Below, piece after piece: positions 44,401-48,191 of a stretch of DNA of 64,000 nucleotides. The notes under the pieces were generated by a model. It was not told the origin of the DNA and ran no database searches. It was given only the letters and a program-made list of their open reading frames with translations. Within the stretch, counting starts at the first letter, position 1, and each line of letters opens with the position of its first letter. The translations under genes were made by a program, and so were the position numbers. The stretch covers positions 62,001-126,000 of IMG/VR virus record IMGVR_UViG_3300020578_000008; one strand, 5' to 3'. This DNA is from a virus.

Positions 44401-46586
44401 ATAGCTCAGACTCTTCACTTGGATTATTCTTTAATCCATCTGTAGGAAGATTAACAGCTAAAACATTCAATGGAGCTTTAAGTGGAAATGCTACAAGTGC
44501 TACTAACGTTTCTGCTGGTGGTGCTGCTGGATCTCTACTTTATCAATCAGGAACAAATACAACAACAGTTTTAGGAATTGGTACTTCTGGTCAGGTATTG
44601 GTAGTAGGTGGGTCTTCGGCTCCTATTTGGACAGCACAAATTAACATTACTGCTGGTAATATTAATGGTGGAGTTCGAGGGCAAGTATTATATCAATCTG
44701 GCGTTGGAGCAACAGCAAAATTACCTGTAGGTGCTGCTGGATCTTTACTCCAGACTAATGGAACTAATCAAAATCCTTCATGGGTGGCACAAAATACAAT
44801 CACTGCTGGCAACATACATGCTGGTGTTGCTGGCGATCTCTTATATCAATCTGCTGCCTCAACAACTTCTAAGTTAACCATTGGATCTGCTGGTCAGGTA
44901 TTGGTAGTAAATACCAATGCTACGGCTCCTTCTTGGACAGCACAAAGCAATATTACTGCTGGTAATATTGCTAGCGTTGATGGTGATACTGGATCTTTAC
45001 TATATCAATCTGCCGTAAATGTTACGTCCAAGTTCTCACAAGGAACAGCTGGTCAAGTATTAAGTTCACAAGGAACTGGAGCAGCTCCTCTTTGGATCAA
45101 CCAATCTTCTATTACTGCTGGTAACATACATGCTGGTGTACGTGGCGATCTCTTATATCAATCTAACGTTGGAACAACTGTTAAATTAAATATTGGATCT
45201 GCTGGTCAGGTATTGGTAGTAAATGCTGGTGCTACGGCTCCTTCTTGGGTAGCACAAAATACAATCACTGCTGGTAATGTGGATGGTGGAGCTATTGGTG
45301 AAGTTCTATATCAATCTGCTGCTGGAGCAACAGCTAAATTGCCAGTATCAAATTCTGGATTTATTTTATCAACTCAAGGAGCAAATAACCCACCTGCTTG
45401 GATTAATCCAAATACAATTACTGCTGGTAATATTAGTGGTGGTGCTGCTGGAGAAATTCTATATCAATCTGGTACTGGAGCAACAGCAAAACTTCCTGTG
45501 GCAGCAGCATCTGCTGGACAAGTTCTTGCTCTAAGTTCCTCCAAATTACCAGTTTATATTAATCAATCTTCAATTGTTGCTGGCAACATTACCAGCATCG
45601 CCGCCGATACCAATAAAATTTTGTATCAGTCTGCCGTTAATACTACATCTAAATTACCAACAGGCGAGGCTGGTCAAATATTAAGGTCTGGTGGAAGCCT
45701 TGCTGTTCCTGGTTGGGTTGCCCAATCAACTCTTACTGTTGGAGCTGCTGCTAACGTATCAGGTGGTGGTGCTGGACAAATACATTACCAAAGCGGTCCT
45801 GGAGCAACGGCATTCTTAGCGGCAGGACAGAATACACAGGTTCTGATTGGTGGAGCAGCGGCGCCTGCTTGGTCTAATATTTCTGGTCTTTCTGTTGCCT
45901 CTGCTGCAAATATTACTGCTGGTGTTGCTGGCGATCTCTTATATCAATCTGCTGCCTCAACAACTGTTAAATTAAACATTGGATCTGCTGGTCAGGTATT
46001 AGTTGTTAACACTGGCGCTAGTGCCCCAACGTGGGTTAACCCATCAACATTAACCGTAGGTAATGCTACCACAGCAGTCAATACCACTGCTGGTATGCCT
46101 AATAATACTGACACTGTTTTAAATGCTCGTATTATTAGAAACAACAATAGCACCAGCGCCAATGACGGTATGTATATTGGTTATGGTAATACTAATAGTG
46201 GTCTTACTAGATTGTATGGCGGTGGTTCTACTTCAAATAGGTTAGAAATCAATTCCGCAGGTAATGTTACTGTAACTGGTACAGTAACAGCAAGTTCTGA
46301 TATCAGACTTAAGAAAAATATCAAAACAATTGAAAATGCTTTAGATAAAGTTCTAAATCTTAGAGGTGTAGAATTTGATCGAATTGATATTGATACTCAC
46401 CAGATTGGTTTAATTGCTCAAGAGGTTGAGGAAGTTATTCCAGAAGTTATATTTGAAAATGAAGATGGCATGAAGACTGTTGCTTATGCTAATATGGTAT
46501 CAGTCCTCATTGAGGCAATCAAAGAACAACAAATTCAAATAAATATGCTACAAGAGGAAATTAAATCTCTCAAAGACAAACCATAA
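29472..46586 (+). CDS. 5704-residue giant tail fibre with C-terminal S74 intramolecular chaperone
   Basis: Domain order: residues ~60-150 hold two GxGY units ('ITNPGVGYLITPTITV'). Residues ~237-360 begin a DUF1565-like beta-helix ('GSDTNNGRSPAKPVRTIKKA'). Residues ~770-3017 are twelve Cys-containing repeats, apparently helical. Residues ~3063-3213 look like the continuation of the beta-helix ('SPYIQNCSIISFLGGGGCEV'). Residues ~3310-3380 are a linker shared with the 3756-residue fibre. Then come GxGY units, 'SGNDGFGSGLDADKL'-type fibre modules near 42000-43740, and an 11-copy array at ~4886-5531. The last ~100 residues are a Peptidase_S74 domain ('SSDIRLKKNIKTIENALDKV', 'IGLIAQEVEEVIPEV'). Such domains trimerise fibres and then cut themselves off, here expected at Ser5609. 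A host-recognition fibre is the likely role. The length is exceptional. Confidence 0.85.
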   Translation: MSLKFNPNKQIIESTELNINGKSFVTISSGEGLESKEIIRVVRKNGASRVGLNRTGERIAKVNITNPGVGYLITPTITVSQPDIISRNSKVAVLSAVRDPDTGSIISVIITDPGRGYSQPPTIVFAEAPLGGVTAQGTCELDTIDFELDVLGAIRTSASIVSDSATVTNLNVQNFVTPGILLRAPRLGSYTNLTNANLPFYGQTVYPELTATPPLQDQSRRIATTEFVYNVATNDVGGRIYVSSEIGSDTNNGRSPAKPVRTIKKAAQLAAATPSRETLIVAGGEYYEDNPISIPPLCSVIGDNLRLVIVRPVNPGRHMFKASNQNYMNGLTFRDALDSEGNPVYTHNFAFVFDDKQRFYFDDEIGGNDTRIDGTESFRRRFPIGHKMFGQKSAILNIKEHTGDVAKLNALITAGTNIVGQQTSCSATLTSIISATPAPDYVWEAEQEYLVGDIVRVSNSIYKVTTSGSSGTIAYSGVLATPKNAVNGSSAYIYLGDRREASLNITVNDNSPSQSFADDEVISYVINSVTYLANVALFKSTRAEGEVVKYGETELREYIVEEIDASKWSTHPTPGDNGQLTPGSGGIIFKFAGLHEFKEFDIVFISKPNNAPVALNSFFGFQRVDQVLYDADGFSRRIVVKKQIQPSYTSVYLPPIGQCKAKAKTKYVEISLLNSPYGFTDSTFTSYRFIDAVTFIRNNRDFIAEEITGAISSRYPDFVYPGTNASRLRFKDARNLIYKNLDFIADEAIGWLWNESNFATWGAANLALKSKCRRDVKIFLRGLANDLYDGSNKSTIVVTRSYFNAITGVPIPNGLVGVEPQSIAVFTKAAEYAKLAVNNSLPITPTYSPLKAYRDLSITHDPTTYLTVGENNCANVKTAITTLTTILTSAISAGNLTGLPPVSSDDGASDGENLCKRDLKHILNAVIADLPYGGNATSIEAAKSYRNNSTQSVEYIDNQHRQSRFAFQLARDYAILAMRNWQTKISLKFKKDSDIVEVVSAAGTIGLVPKMRLYSYNNLEQQVETDYFIKEVVSPTQIRIWKFNTGLSGADHTFADGEITGFKTRNINLKLSEGETSFTPIWTDDLVPRTTNYPEFPECTNVAVTLTNLFTLIDDIVVNNTDDRYFDATNQIEFNKDFIAEEVNGWLKETYDGFAYPLPTFTKTVIDTSNADAYPSFIQITNTAKVKVGQLVTSGDAIQDNTYITSIDVENKILYLSKSLESEMDSVTIHPDVYLDESMRYKDASNLILKNKNEITDKALAQIAVEFPDFVFPGNSVTDEFSRFADGYRLITQNIKEIVDRSSAEVAVQHPDFYFPADAQTTKRSRFKDAYRLIQLNKQEIIDTAYATMEANGLPSPAPTDLESKCKRDIGLLVDYVSLDVFVGGNTYARKFVLTYFNGNTFIPDGLEGEVPQSITAFNAARDLMKQAIANQLTVKDLTITPGAATYGGGGGNIPNDNVGACADVQSAITSLVAVVTDVLTSLNINNLVKENDGNNNRYEDSADLIYNNKQEIIDRAAAQIAVEYPDFYYPGDPQTTSSSRFRDSYRLIQQNRQQIIDRAAAEIAIQFPDFYYPGDAQTTPTSRFKDAYRLIQLNRDEIIANAYAAILIFNPEFVNPNPQKCQRDIGIFVDALSLDISNGGGNTYTRKFVLQYFNNGIPISNGLLGEEAESNVAFNKARDEMNRAVANQLTVKDLTITADPTPGSGTVSNTNPDSCANVQAAITSLALIVTDRITAGNIIGLPSETTGTIPAGEAKCKRDLAYFVDSVSLDLTLKSNKYSRKFVLQYFNNGIPISNGLVDETAQSVVAFNMARDMMKNAITNQLFAKDLTITPDPAPGSGAVSNTNPNSCTNVRSTIDTLSSLITARITAGNLTGLPAEVEPVTLKGETKCKRDIGQFVIAIEADLRQLTDFNTRTFLSRYFTPDGSSWISNGLQNEEAQSVVAFNKARDVINQAITNQLYYKDLTITADPVTGSNANPSSCADVQTAITTLTTLVTTRITAGNLGTTKSSFLAAATYDVLVGEIKCKRDVKKFVEAVSLDVFTKGNKYSREFVNQYFTNVSSPLSNGLVNEETQSITAFNMARDMMRKAVTNQLTIKDLTITAGPAQYNGSGGNIPNLPSGTAAACVDVQAGIASLSKIITDVITAGSLTGLDAFPETQGVFGIGETKCRRDIGIIVDAVAKDVADGSNWRSVTAARSYFQEGQPISNGLVDEEAASIFAFNKARDLMILAIRNQLNYRDLSITADPERLTNFDKFVCSDVASGITTLVSIITTTINDGDLDSLSGITVNRGTYSFNEIKCKRDIKLLIDAVINDITLNDSNANSINYANLYKEQNGNIKLIDNQLIQSVAAFRKARDLCILAMRNWIEFPGKQYYQKEYTDLDYVRDEFLIIDTETPYCQNVATAITNRFDLIINILTGDAENSNLDTANQIAINENFIINEALASGEVSFPGVSIPNITKCKRDLRIILRSVQRDIILGGTVGIVRSADSYLTGATLDVGFVGDQLGKTLHIYDYAKHMAIAATRNWNFEIRDCTTVSGNNVVTVPNTNGVVLGMRVSANEFRYTDLTPDSYAYVIGINRGSNTITLGNSKSLTAAAFPANASTTTAKLFFSFSEVGAPWFDAANNITANKTFIKQEAVGYIENIYPYLTTLNPSTSLANLVSQYDNATCQRDIGYVLDALIFDLRYGGNSETIKAAELYRNASGHLDYIGNQLVQSIETFEKVKDLAVLAMRNWKTSATTTYTKQFATADYVVNNDILPDPAGYPQCAFVEASIESLFQQFVDIITNDSGGTKIDAARLIARNFKYIAEEAVGAANEEYPLVTIPNEAKCLRDTQLIMTAWIKDLITGGNSATIQATQSYLTNTGAVTFIQDELQKSRYAYEYAKNLVKLAVTNNLPDPGEYTDEDPFTDLSILPDPLTNDNTDPTSCASVQSTIETLWSILDSTLAQSGAPLPAATYGTQYNPRKYFPANFPGIFAGDYFQGLQRASTDEFITEDTSYPECANIITTLINLFAILDAVLNGGDLPEATNDNVALVVRNRGTLYNPTIVQGSGTMIDAGNRPVIRGRMINANDIIETSPYIQNCSIISFLGGGGCEVDGSKIKQINVPRPGLKEDGSSKLAPQGKSMVANAFTIISQGGTGYLVKNDGYTQLVSVFCIFCQDGILAESGGYASVTNSASNFGTYALRATGYREEPYVFDIATISEIGVTGAGKTIFRVDGLGRRPQENFVVKIDGYENVVSDIEFFITVVSQTTVGGTGEVSSRIELNDALLIKNKESGQIVNLNTSELINKTIRLFRPSIINSSGHSFEYIGSGINYYALPENGGQKIEDNEQVSQSYGRVYASGTDEAGDFKVGRTVKMENRTGNIYFTGQVSISEIEFLRIRGGDLVVTGFDASPTLGGAAATNQKLPTQKAVRDFVTNNLGPYFGKPYSTNPVPNALVELGNDGKINLDQIPPIRPFKVYTVENTSQRLALEGLNSGDIAVQVTRLNDTISASDVDVANNKIFTPKTGFSSGQILSIVSSPVNPIQTTDGPIVAGESYYLIVLPNNFVQLAASPENVIDEIPITITDAGSGNTEVQIATGTVSYILNNDVDTQFLAYPPNISTTFTTGSLVIGSATGAIGSVTSTLYGTVFSISVSGGGNVYLNETPSVVISAPNQGDGVQATATPVVVGSRISAVEITNKGSGYDTTPTVSISIGEVAWSANQTYLVDDLIFVGTNLYKVTTEGTSGTSAFSGQSGIPQPADGGTCFYVYVGERAQLTSFVESRVSINIENSVKFTDVDNINSHNATPVTVNISRVVNTSGSNEFNWVPLTSASIDAASITTGTISTSRLALPNTGSANSFTFLRGDQSFKPVVQGVKLPESKFLVKTVLFSPGSGDPLIPPVNYITIPLTSLIQTGQRVIGNGVSADTIVLEILTVGGNTRVVLSSTLINDVPVGTVFTIIRTETALQFDSNFTKGAYAAGIFIESPGNYYTSTITNGNIGENTISVVDVTKAVIGQKVTAEGVATNAIITSIQLDSGTSGTITLSANNTANIVNKEVQFGVPFSTGTFNNVELFGSNTGSGAKATFTVQNGLITNALITDGGNGYTEDFDIDPIPGALGLGTGAKLTVLASTQQTYFSSIEMDVKRVTNQTTSLDPFGTVGVARFQKSQYTYGPDGAVTLKTGPESGLDSDLLDGKQGVFYLDASNLESGTLRPDRLSGTYSIDITGKSGTTTRVETITDSINAVPAPSAYGSGLSLAARISSNFRSSLVDRTLEDEGERVTLLTIRPSGIGTDASNGGLKQLAFTDGTLNVGTGGGGASSSTTLDDVVPNMYIRGTGNIIPTDPTNAFSPWYKVWTSGNDGFGSGLDADKLQAKDAKFYTNALNLDGGSINDSRLQPIMSSKKFLESLTTVRYIDKAHYEIYFSGRLNNGDLNFVIGTTYSLYNDILQVVGQATLKLIEQKFPVEEVKTELNYVILTIQLDSGSIGSATKIGFTGFEQTWNSLRLSPFATYTSSTLQDDGTGARLILGRNDGNNVANNTPSSGAIIDFHSSGAFNEYDVRFQVTGGTTNSGNGALNITGNGFTYNSNTVWHSGNDTDISGLNANFLQGITKSQVMRSDENTATAGSLTVTGVTTLSSFVTINDAAQLADNTIIDPDIYSNKVIAGNLADGGGFSVIGIGGNAGVGKSWAIGHNGTSLYFGIGDGSAADTLTTWAQVDADRTIRFFAKNNSSIFFSSGTNDYRIWNENNDGSGSGLDADLLDDRDWNSRDKSILRTSGSHIAGGLYINDGTKYQTSNFGFLIRHSDANGVSAGAGGRLDFVFGDDASKAADQTVSTLRTFSFDKSGQLILPAPTGTSPLSVTSTTKVTNLNVDLLDDQDGSYYTNVNNANAGTLAAVRGGTGINAYAIGDMLYASATTPTLAKLNIGTTNQILTVNSDATAPKWTSPSAINIGSATKIAVTSDAATSTNLVVGFFSSTETPADIKYSSDSSLGLFFNPSVGRLTAKTFNGALSGNATSATNVSAGGAAGSLLYQSGTNTTTVLGIGTSGQVLVVGGSSAPIWTAQINITAGNINGGVRGQVLYQSGVGATAKLPVGAAGSLLQTNGTNQNPSWVAQNTITAGNIHAGVAGDLLYQSAASTTSKLTIGSAGQVLVVNTNATAPSWTAQSNITAGNIASVDGDTGSLLYQSAVNVTSKFSQGTAGQVLSSQGTGAAPLWINQSSITAGNIHAGVRGDLLYQSNVGTTVKLNIGSAGQVLVVNAGATAPSWVAQNTITAGNVDGGAIGEVLYQSAAGATAKLPVSNSGFILSTQGANNPPAWINPNTITAGNISGGAAGEILYQSGTGATAKLPVAAASAGQVLALSSSKLPVYINQSSIVAGNITSIAADTNKILYQSAVNTTSKLPTGEAGQILRSGGSLAVPGWVAQSTLTVGAAANVSGGGAGQIHYQSGPGATAFLAAGQNTQVLIGGAAAPAWSNISGLSVASAANITAGVAGDLLYQSAASTTVKLNIGSAGQVLVVNTGASAPTWVNPSTLTVGNATTAVNTTAGMPNNTDTVLNARIIRNNNSTSANDGMYIGYGNTNSGLTRLYGGGSTSNRLEINSAGNVTVTGTVTASSDIRLKKNIKTIENALDKVLNLRGVEFDRIDIDTHQIGLIAQEVEEVIPEVIFENEDGMKTVAYANMVSVLIEAIKEQQIQINMLQEEIKSLKDKP
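31779..38520 (+). repeat. Twelve Cys-containing, apparently alpha-helical repeats in the giant fibre
   Basis: Twelve units start with a C-K/R-R-D motif, for example 'KCRRDVKIFL', 'KCKRDIGLLV', 'KCQRDIGIFV', 'KCKRDLAYFV', 'TCQRDIGYVL' and 'KCLRDTQLIM'. A second motif of the form C-x-N/D-V-x-x-x-I occurs twelve times ('SCANVQAAI', 'SCADVQTAI', 'ECTNVAVTL'). Between them lie amphipathic segments such as 'SVVAFNMARDMMKNAITNQL' and 'RKFVLQYFNNGIPISNGL'. Units are mostly 130-190 residues. A shorter ~35-residue unit with 'YPDFYYPGD' is interspersed near 31600, 33260-33420 and 34040-34200. The helical character is judged from residue pattern only. Confidence 0.85.
34410..34463 (+). repeat. 54-base exact direct repeat, copy A (copy B at 34812-34865)
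   Basis: 34410-34463 is identical to 34812-34865, offset 402 bases (134 codons). It encodes 'RKFVLQYFNNGIPISNGL' in two neighbouring Cys repeats. Identity at all synonymous positions, in contrast to the diverged flanks, suggests recent gene conversion or slippage between adjacent repeat units. Confidence 0.9.
44127..46065 (+). repeat. Eleven-copy ~50-residue repeat near the giant fibre C-terminus
   Basis: Units read roughly 'ITAGNIxGGxxGxxLYQSGxG', then 'ATAKLPVGxAGQVL' and 'APxWxAQ'. I count eleven between 44127 and 46065, immediately before the S74 chaperone region. The conserved 'LYQS' and 'P-x-W' positions and short strands suggest a trimeric beta shaft near the receptor-binding end. Several copies share long stretches of DNA identity, such as the one encoding 'GDLLYQSAAST'. 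Confidence 0.85.
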
Positions 46587-46589
46587 ATA
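46582..46589 (+). promoter_or_regulatory. Late promoter motif overlapping the giant fibre stop codon
   Basis: CATAAATA at 46582-46589 contains the TAA stop of the giant fibre gene (46584-46586). It is 48 bases before the ATG at 46638, a spacing that supports the downstream start rather than the upstream in-frame ATG at 46593. Confidence 0.6.
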
Positions 46590-46622
46590 ATTATGTTACA
46601 ATATCCTTCGTACAGTATTATT

Positions 46623-46630
46623 AAAGAGGA
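46623..46630 (+). promoter_or_regulatory. Ribosome binding site deciding the start at 46638
   Basis: AAAGAGGA at 46623-46630 is a good Shine-Dalgarno sequence seven bases before the ATG at 46638. The in-frame ATG at 46593 has no such sequence and lies only four bases after the late promoter motif, so it may not even be within the transcript. Confidence 0.65.
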
Positions 46631-46637
46631 ACTTATT

Positions 46638-46850
46638 ATGTCTACTGACACTACCGCTCTTAGAGAAAATTTTGAGAATCAACTCAAAAATATTAATGAG
46701 CAAATTACCAAACTTGAAGAAGATCTATCAAAAGCAAGAGAGTATAGAACCAAACTACAAGGGGGTCTAGAAACTCTCCAAATTTTAGATCCTAAGGAAG
46801 AAGTTTCAGCAGAAGAAACTCCCGTTTCCGAAACTGAAGTTGTAGAATGA
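46638..46850 (+). CDS. Small coiled-coil protein of unknown function
   Basis: 70 residues starting 'MSTDTTALRENFENQL'. Residues 8-45 ('NINEQITKLEEDLSKAREY') have a strong heptad pattern and high charge, typical of a coiled coil. The C-terminus is acidic ('KEEVSAEETPVSETEVVE'). The start was chosen by its Shine-Dalgarno sequence and distance from the late promoter. The gene stands alone between the giant fibre gene and a strong terminator, so it is probably made at high level on a short late transcript. No family was recognised; a scaffold, fibre-assembly or anti-host role cannot be distinguished. Confidence 0.75.
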   Translation: MSTDTTALRENFENQLKNINEQITKLEEDLSKAREYRTKLQGGLETLQILDPKEEVSAEETPVSETEVVE

Positions 46851-46857
46851 TTAAACC

Positions 46858-46878
46858 ACCCCCTTCGGGGGGTTTTTT
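46858..46878 (+). terminator. Rho-independent terminator after the coiled-coil gene
   Basis: ACCCCC at 46858-46863 pairs with GGGGGT at 46868-46873 around a stable TTCG tetraloop, followed by a T run to 46878. It ends the tail-fibre transcription unit, before the CpeT-like gene. Confidence 0.9.
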
Positions 46879-46891
46879 ATTGTGAGGTGAT

Positions 46892-47335
46892 ATGAAATTT
46901 GAATCTATTATAGGGCAATATTTAAATAAAAAACAAGCGTTTTCTTATCCATCACAATTCGCAATGATCCGTATTGTGTATAAAGATTTGGGCGATAATA
47001 AATTGATGTCTCAAAATTGGTATGAGTATCAATATCCTAGGGGTAGACCTTATAGACAAGAGTATCATAAGTATGAATATATTACAGAAAAAGAAGTAAT
47101 ATTTCAATCATATAATATGGATTGGGAATTGAATTGTAATTATCAATTTAATTATGTGAACGGATTTTGGATTGCCATGCCTTGTGGGGAATGTATCGTA
47201 AAAGGAATTAGAATTAACAGTGAGGTTAAATTTAATGATTCTCAGTACATAGCAAAAGATACTGGTTATGATGCTGACGGTAGATTAGTTTTTGGCAAGT
47301 CTACTGGCGGACCCTTCATTTTTGATAGGGTATAA
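46892..47335 (+). CDS. cpeT: CpeT/CpcT-like phycobiliprotein lyase (auxiliary metabolic gene)
   Basis: 147 residues matching the CpeT/CpcT family from end to end, though divergent. CpeT/CpcT proteins are chromophore lyases that attach or help attach bilins to phycobiliproteins. Visible family features are an N-terminal 'GQYLNKKQAFSYPSQFAMI' region, 'WYEYQYPRGRPYRQE' (family YxEQxYxxxxxPYRQR), 'CGECIVKGIRINSEVKF' (family GxxCxVxRxGRxTYxxSE), 'DTGYDADGRLVFG' (family DRGxDxxxxxxWGS) and the end 'GGPFIFDRV'. It is shorter than host proteins (about 200 residues), as in other phage copies. GAGGTGA lies just upstream of the ATG. It follows a strong terminator by 13 bases and precedes gp13, whose late promoter overlaps its stop. 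A role in host light harvesting during infection is inferred. It could instead bind chromophore without lyase activity. Confidence 0.82.
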   Translation: MKFESIIGQYLNKKQAFSYPSQFAMIRIVYKDLGDNKLMSQNWYEYQYPRGRPYRQEYHKYEYITEKEVIFQSYNMDWELNCNYQFNYVNGFWIAMPCGECIVKGIRINSEVKFNDSQYIAKDTGYDADGRLVFGKSTGGPFIFDRV

Positions 47336-47338
47336 ATA
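47331..47338 (+). promoter_or_regulatory. Late promoter motif before gp13
   Basis: An exact TATAAATA at 47331-47338 overlaps the TAA stop of the CpeT-like gene (47333-47335). It is 21 bases before the gp13 ATG and probably starts the neck-terminase transcript. Confidence 0.7.
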
Positions 47339-47359
47339 TAAAAAAGAGTATTTAAATAC

Positions 47360-48190
47360 ATGGCAAGACCATCTACTCGCCAGGGGTTAATTGATTACTG
47401 TAAACGTCAACTTGGTTATCCTGTGTTACAGATTAACATAGATAATGATCAAGTTGATGATATTATTGATACAGCTATTCAGTTTTATCAAGAGTGGCAC
47501 TATGATGGCGTGGAAACAATGTACTTAAAGCATGAAATTACCGAAGACGATTATAATAGATTTGACAGTTCAGACGAATCAGAAACTACCTTAGATCCTT
47601 ATTCTGCTACGTGGGAAAATAGAAATAATTTTATAGAAGTTCCAGATCATGTTATTGGTATCACCAAAGTATTTGGCGTTTCTTCTAATTGGGTTCGTAA
47701 TGATTTGTTTGGTTTAAGCAACCAGTATTTCTTGATGGATATTTTTTCATTCTCATCTGGGTTTGCTTTTGGTAATTTTGACATGCCAAATTATTATATG
47801 ATTCGTCAGTATTTTGAAACGCTTGACATGGTTGTTAATACTGGTGCTGTAGTACAATTTAGATTTAACAAACGTCAAGATCGTTTATATATTGATATTG
47901 ATAAATCAAGATTGATACCAGGCAATTATCTATTAATCGAATGCCATCGTGCTTTAGATCCAGAAAACTGGTCTCAAGTATATAACGATAGCTTCCTCAA
48001 AAGATATGCTACTGCTTTAATGAAGAAGCAATGGGGACAGAATTTAATTAAGTACAATAACATAACTCTTCCTGGTGGAGTAAATTTAAATGGAAGACAG
48101 TTGTATGAAGATGCTATTGCTGAGATACAACAATTAGAAGATGATATGCCTACTAAGTATACACTCCCACCAATCGATATGATCGGATAA
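47360..48190 (+). CDS. 13: Neck protein gp13
   Basis: 276 residues, homologous to T4 gp13 (309 residues), which with gp14 completes the head after packaging and forms the joining surface for the tail. The N-terminus 'STRQGLIDYCKRQLGYPVLQ' and 'IDTAIQFYQEWHYDGVETMY' are characteristic of the family. A Tyr-rich middle ('MPNYYMIRQYFETLD') and 'LIECHRALDPENWSQVYNDS' follow. It begins a tight run 13-14-15-16 in T4 order, with one base between its stop and the gp14 ATG. Confidence 0.93.
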   Translation: MARPSTRQGLIDYCKRQLGYPVLQINIDNDQVDDIIDTAIQFYQEWHYDGVETMYLKHEITEDDYNRFDSSDESETTLDPYSATWENRNNFIEVPDHVIGITKVFGVSSNWVRNDLFGLSNQYFLMDIFSFSSGFAFGNFDMPNYYMIRQYFETLDMVVNTGAVVQFRFNKRQDRLYIDIDKSRLIPGNYLLIECHRALDPENWSQVYNDSFLKRYATALMKKQWGQNLIKYNNITLPGGVNLNGRQLYEDAIAEIQQLEDDMPTKYTLPPIDMIG

Positions 48191-48191
48191 T

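Noticed and set aside
1454-45534. Many minus-strand and alternate-frame open frames of 60-200 codons inside the giant tail genes
   Set aside because: They lie opposite or within strongly supported plus-strand genes, follow the protein repeats of those genes, lack ribosome binding sites and show no family motifs.
46593-46637. Upstream ATG at 46593 as the start of the coiled-coil gene
   Set aside because: It lies four bases after the late promoter motif and has no Shine-Dalgarno sequence; the ATG at 46638 has AAAGAGGA at the right distance.
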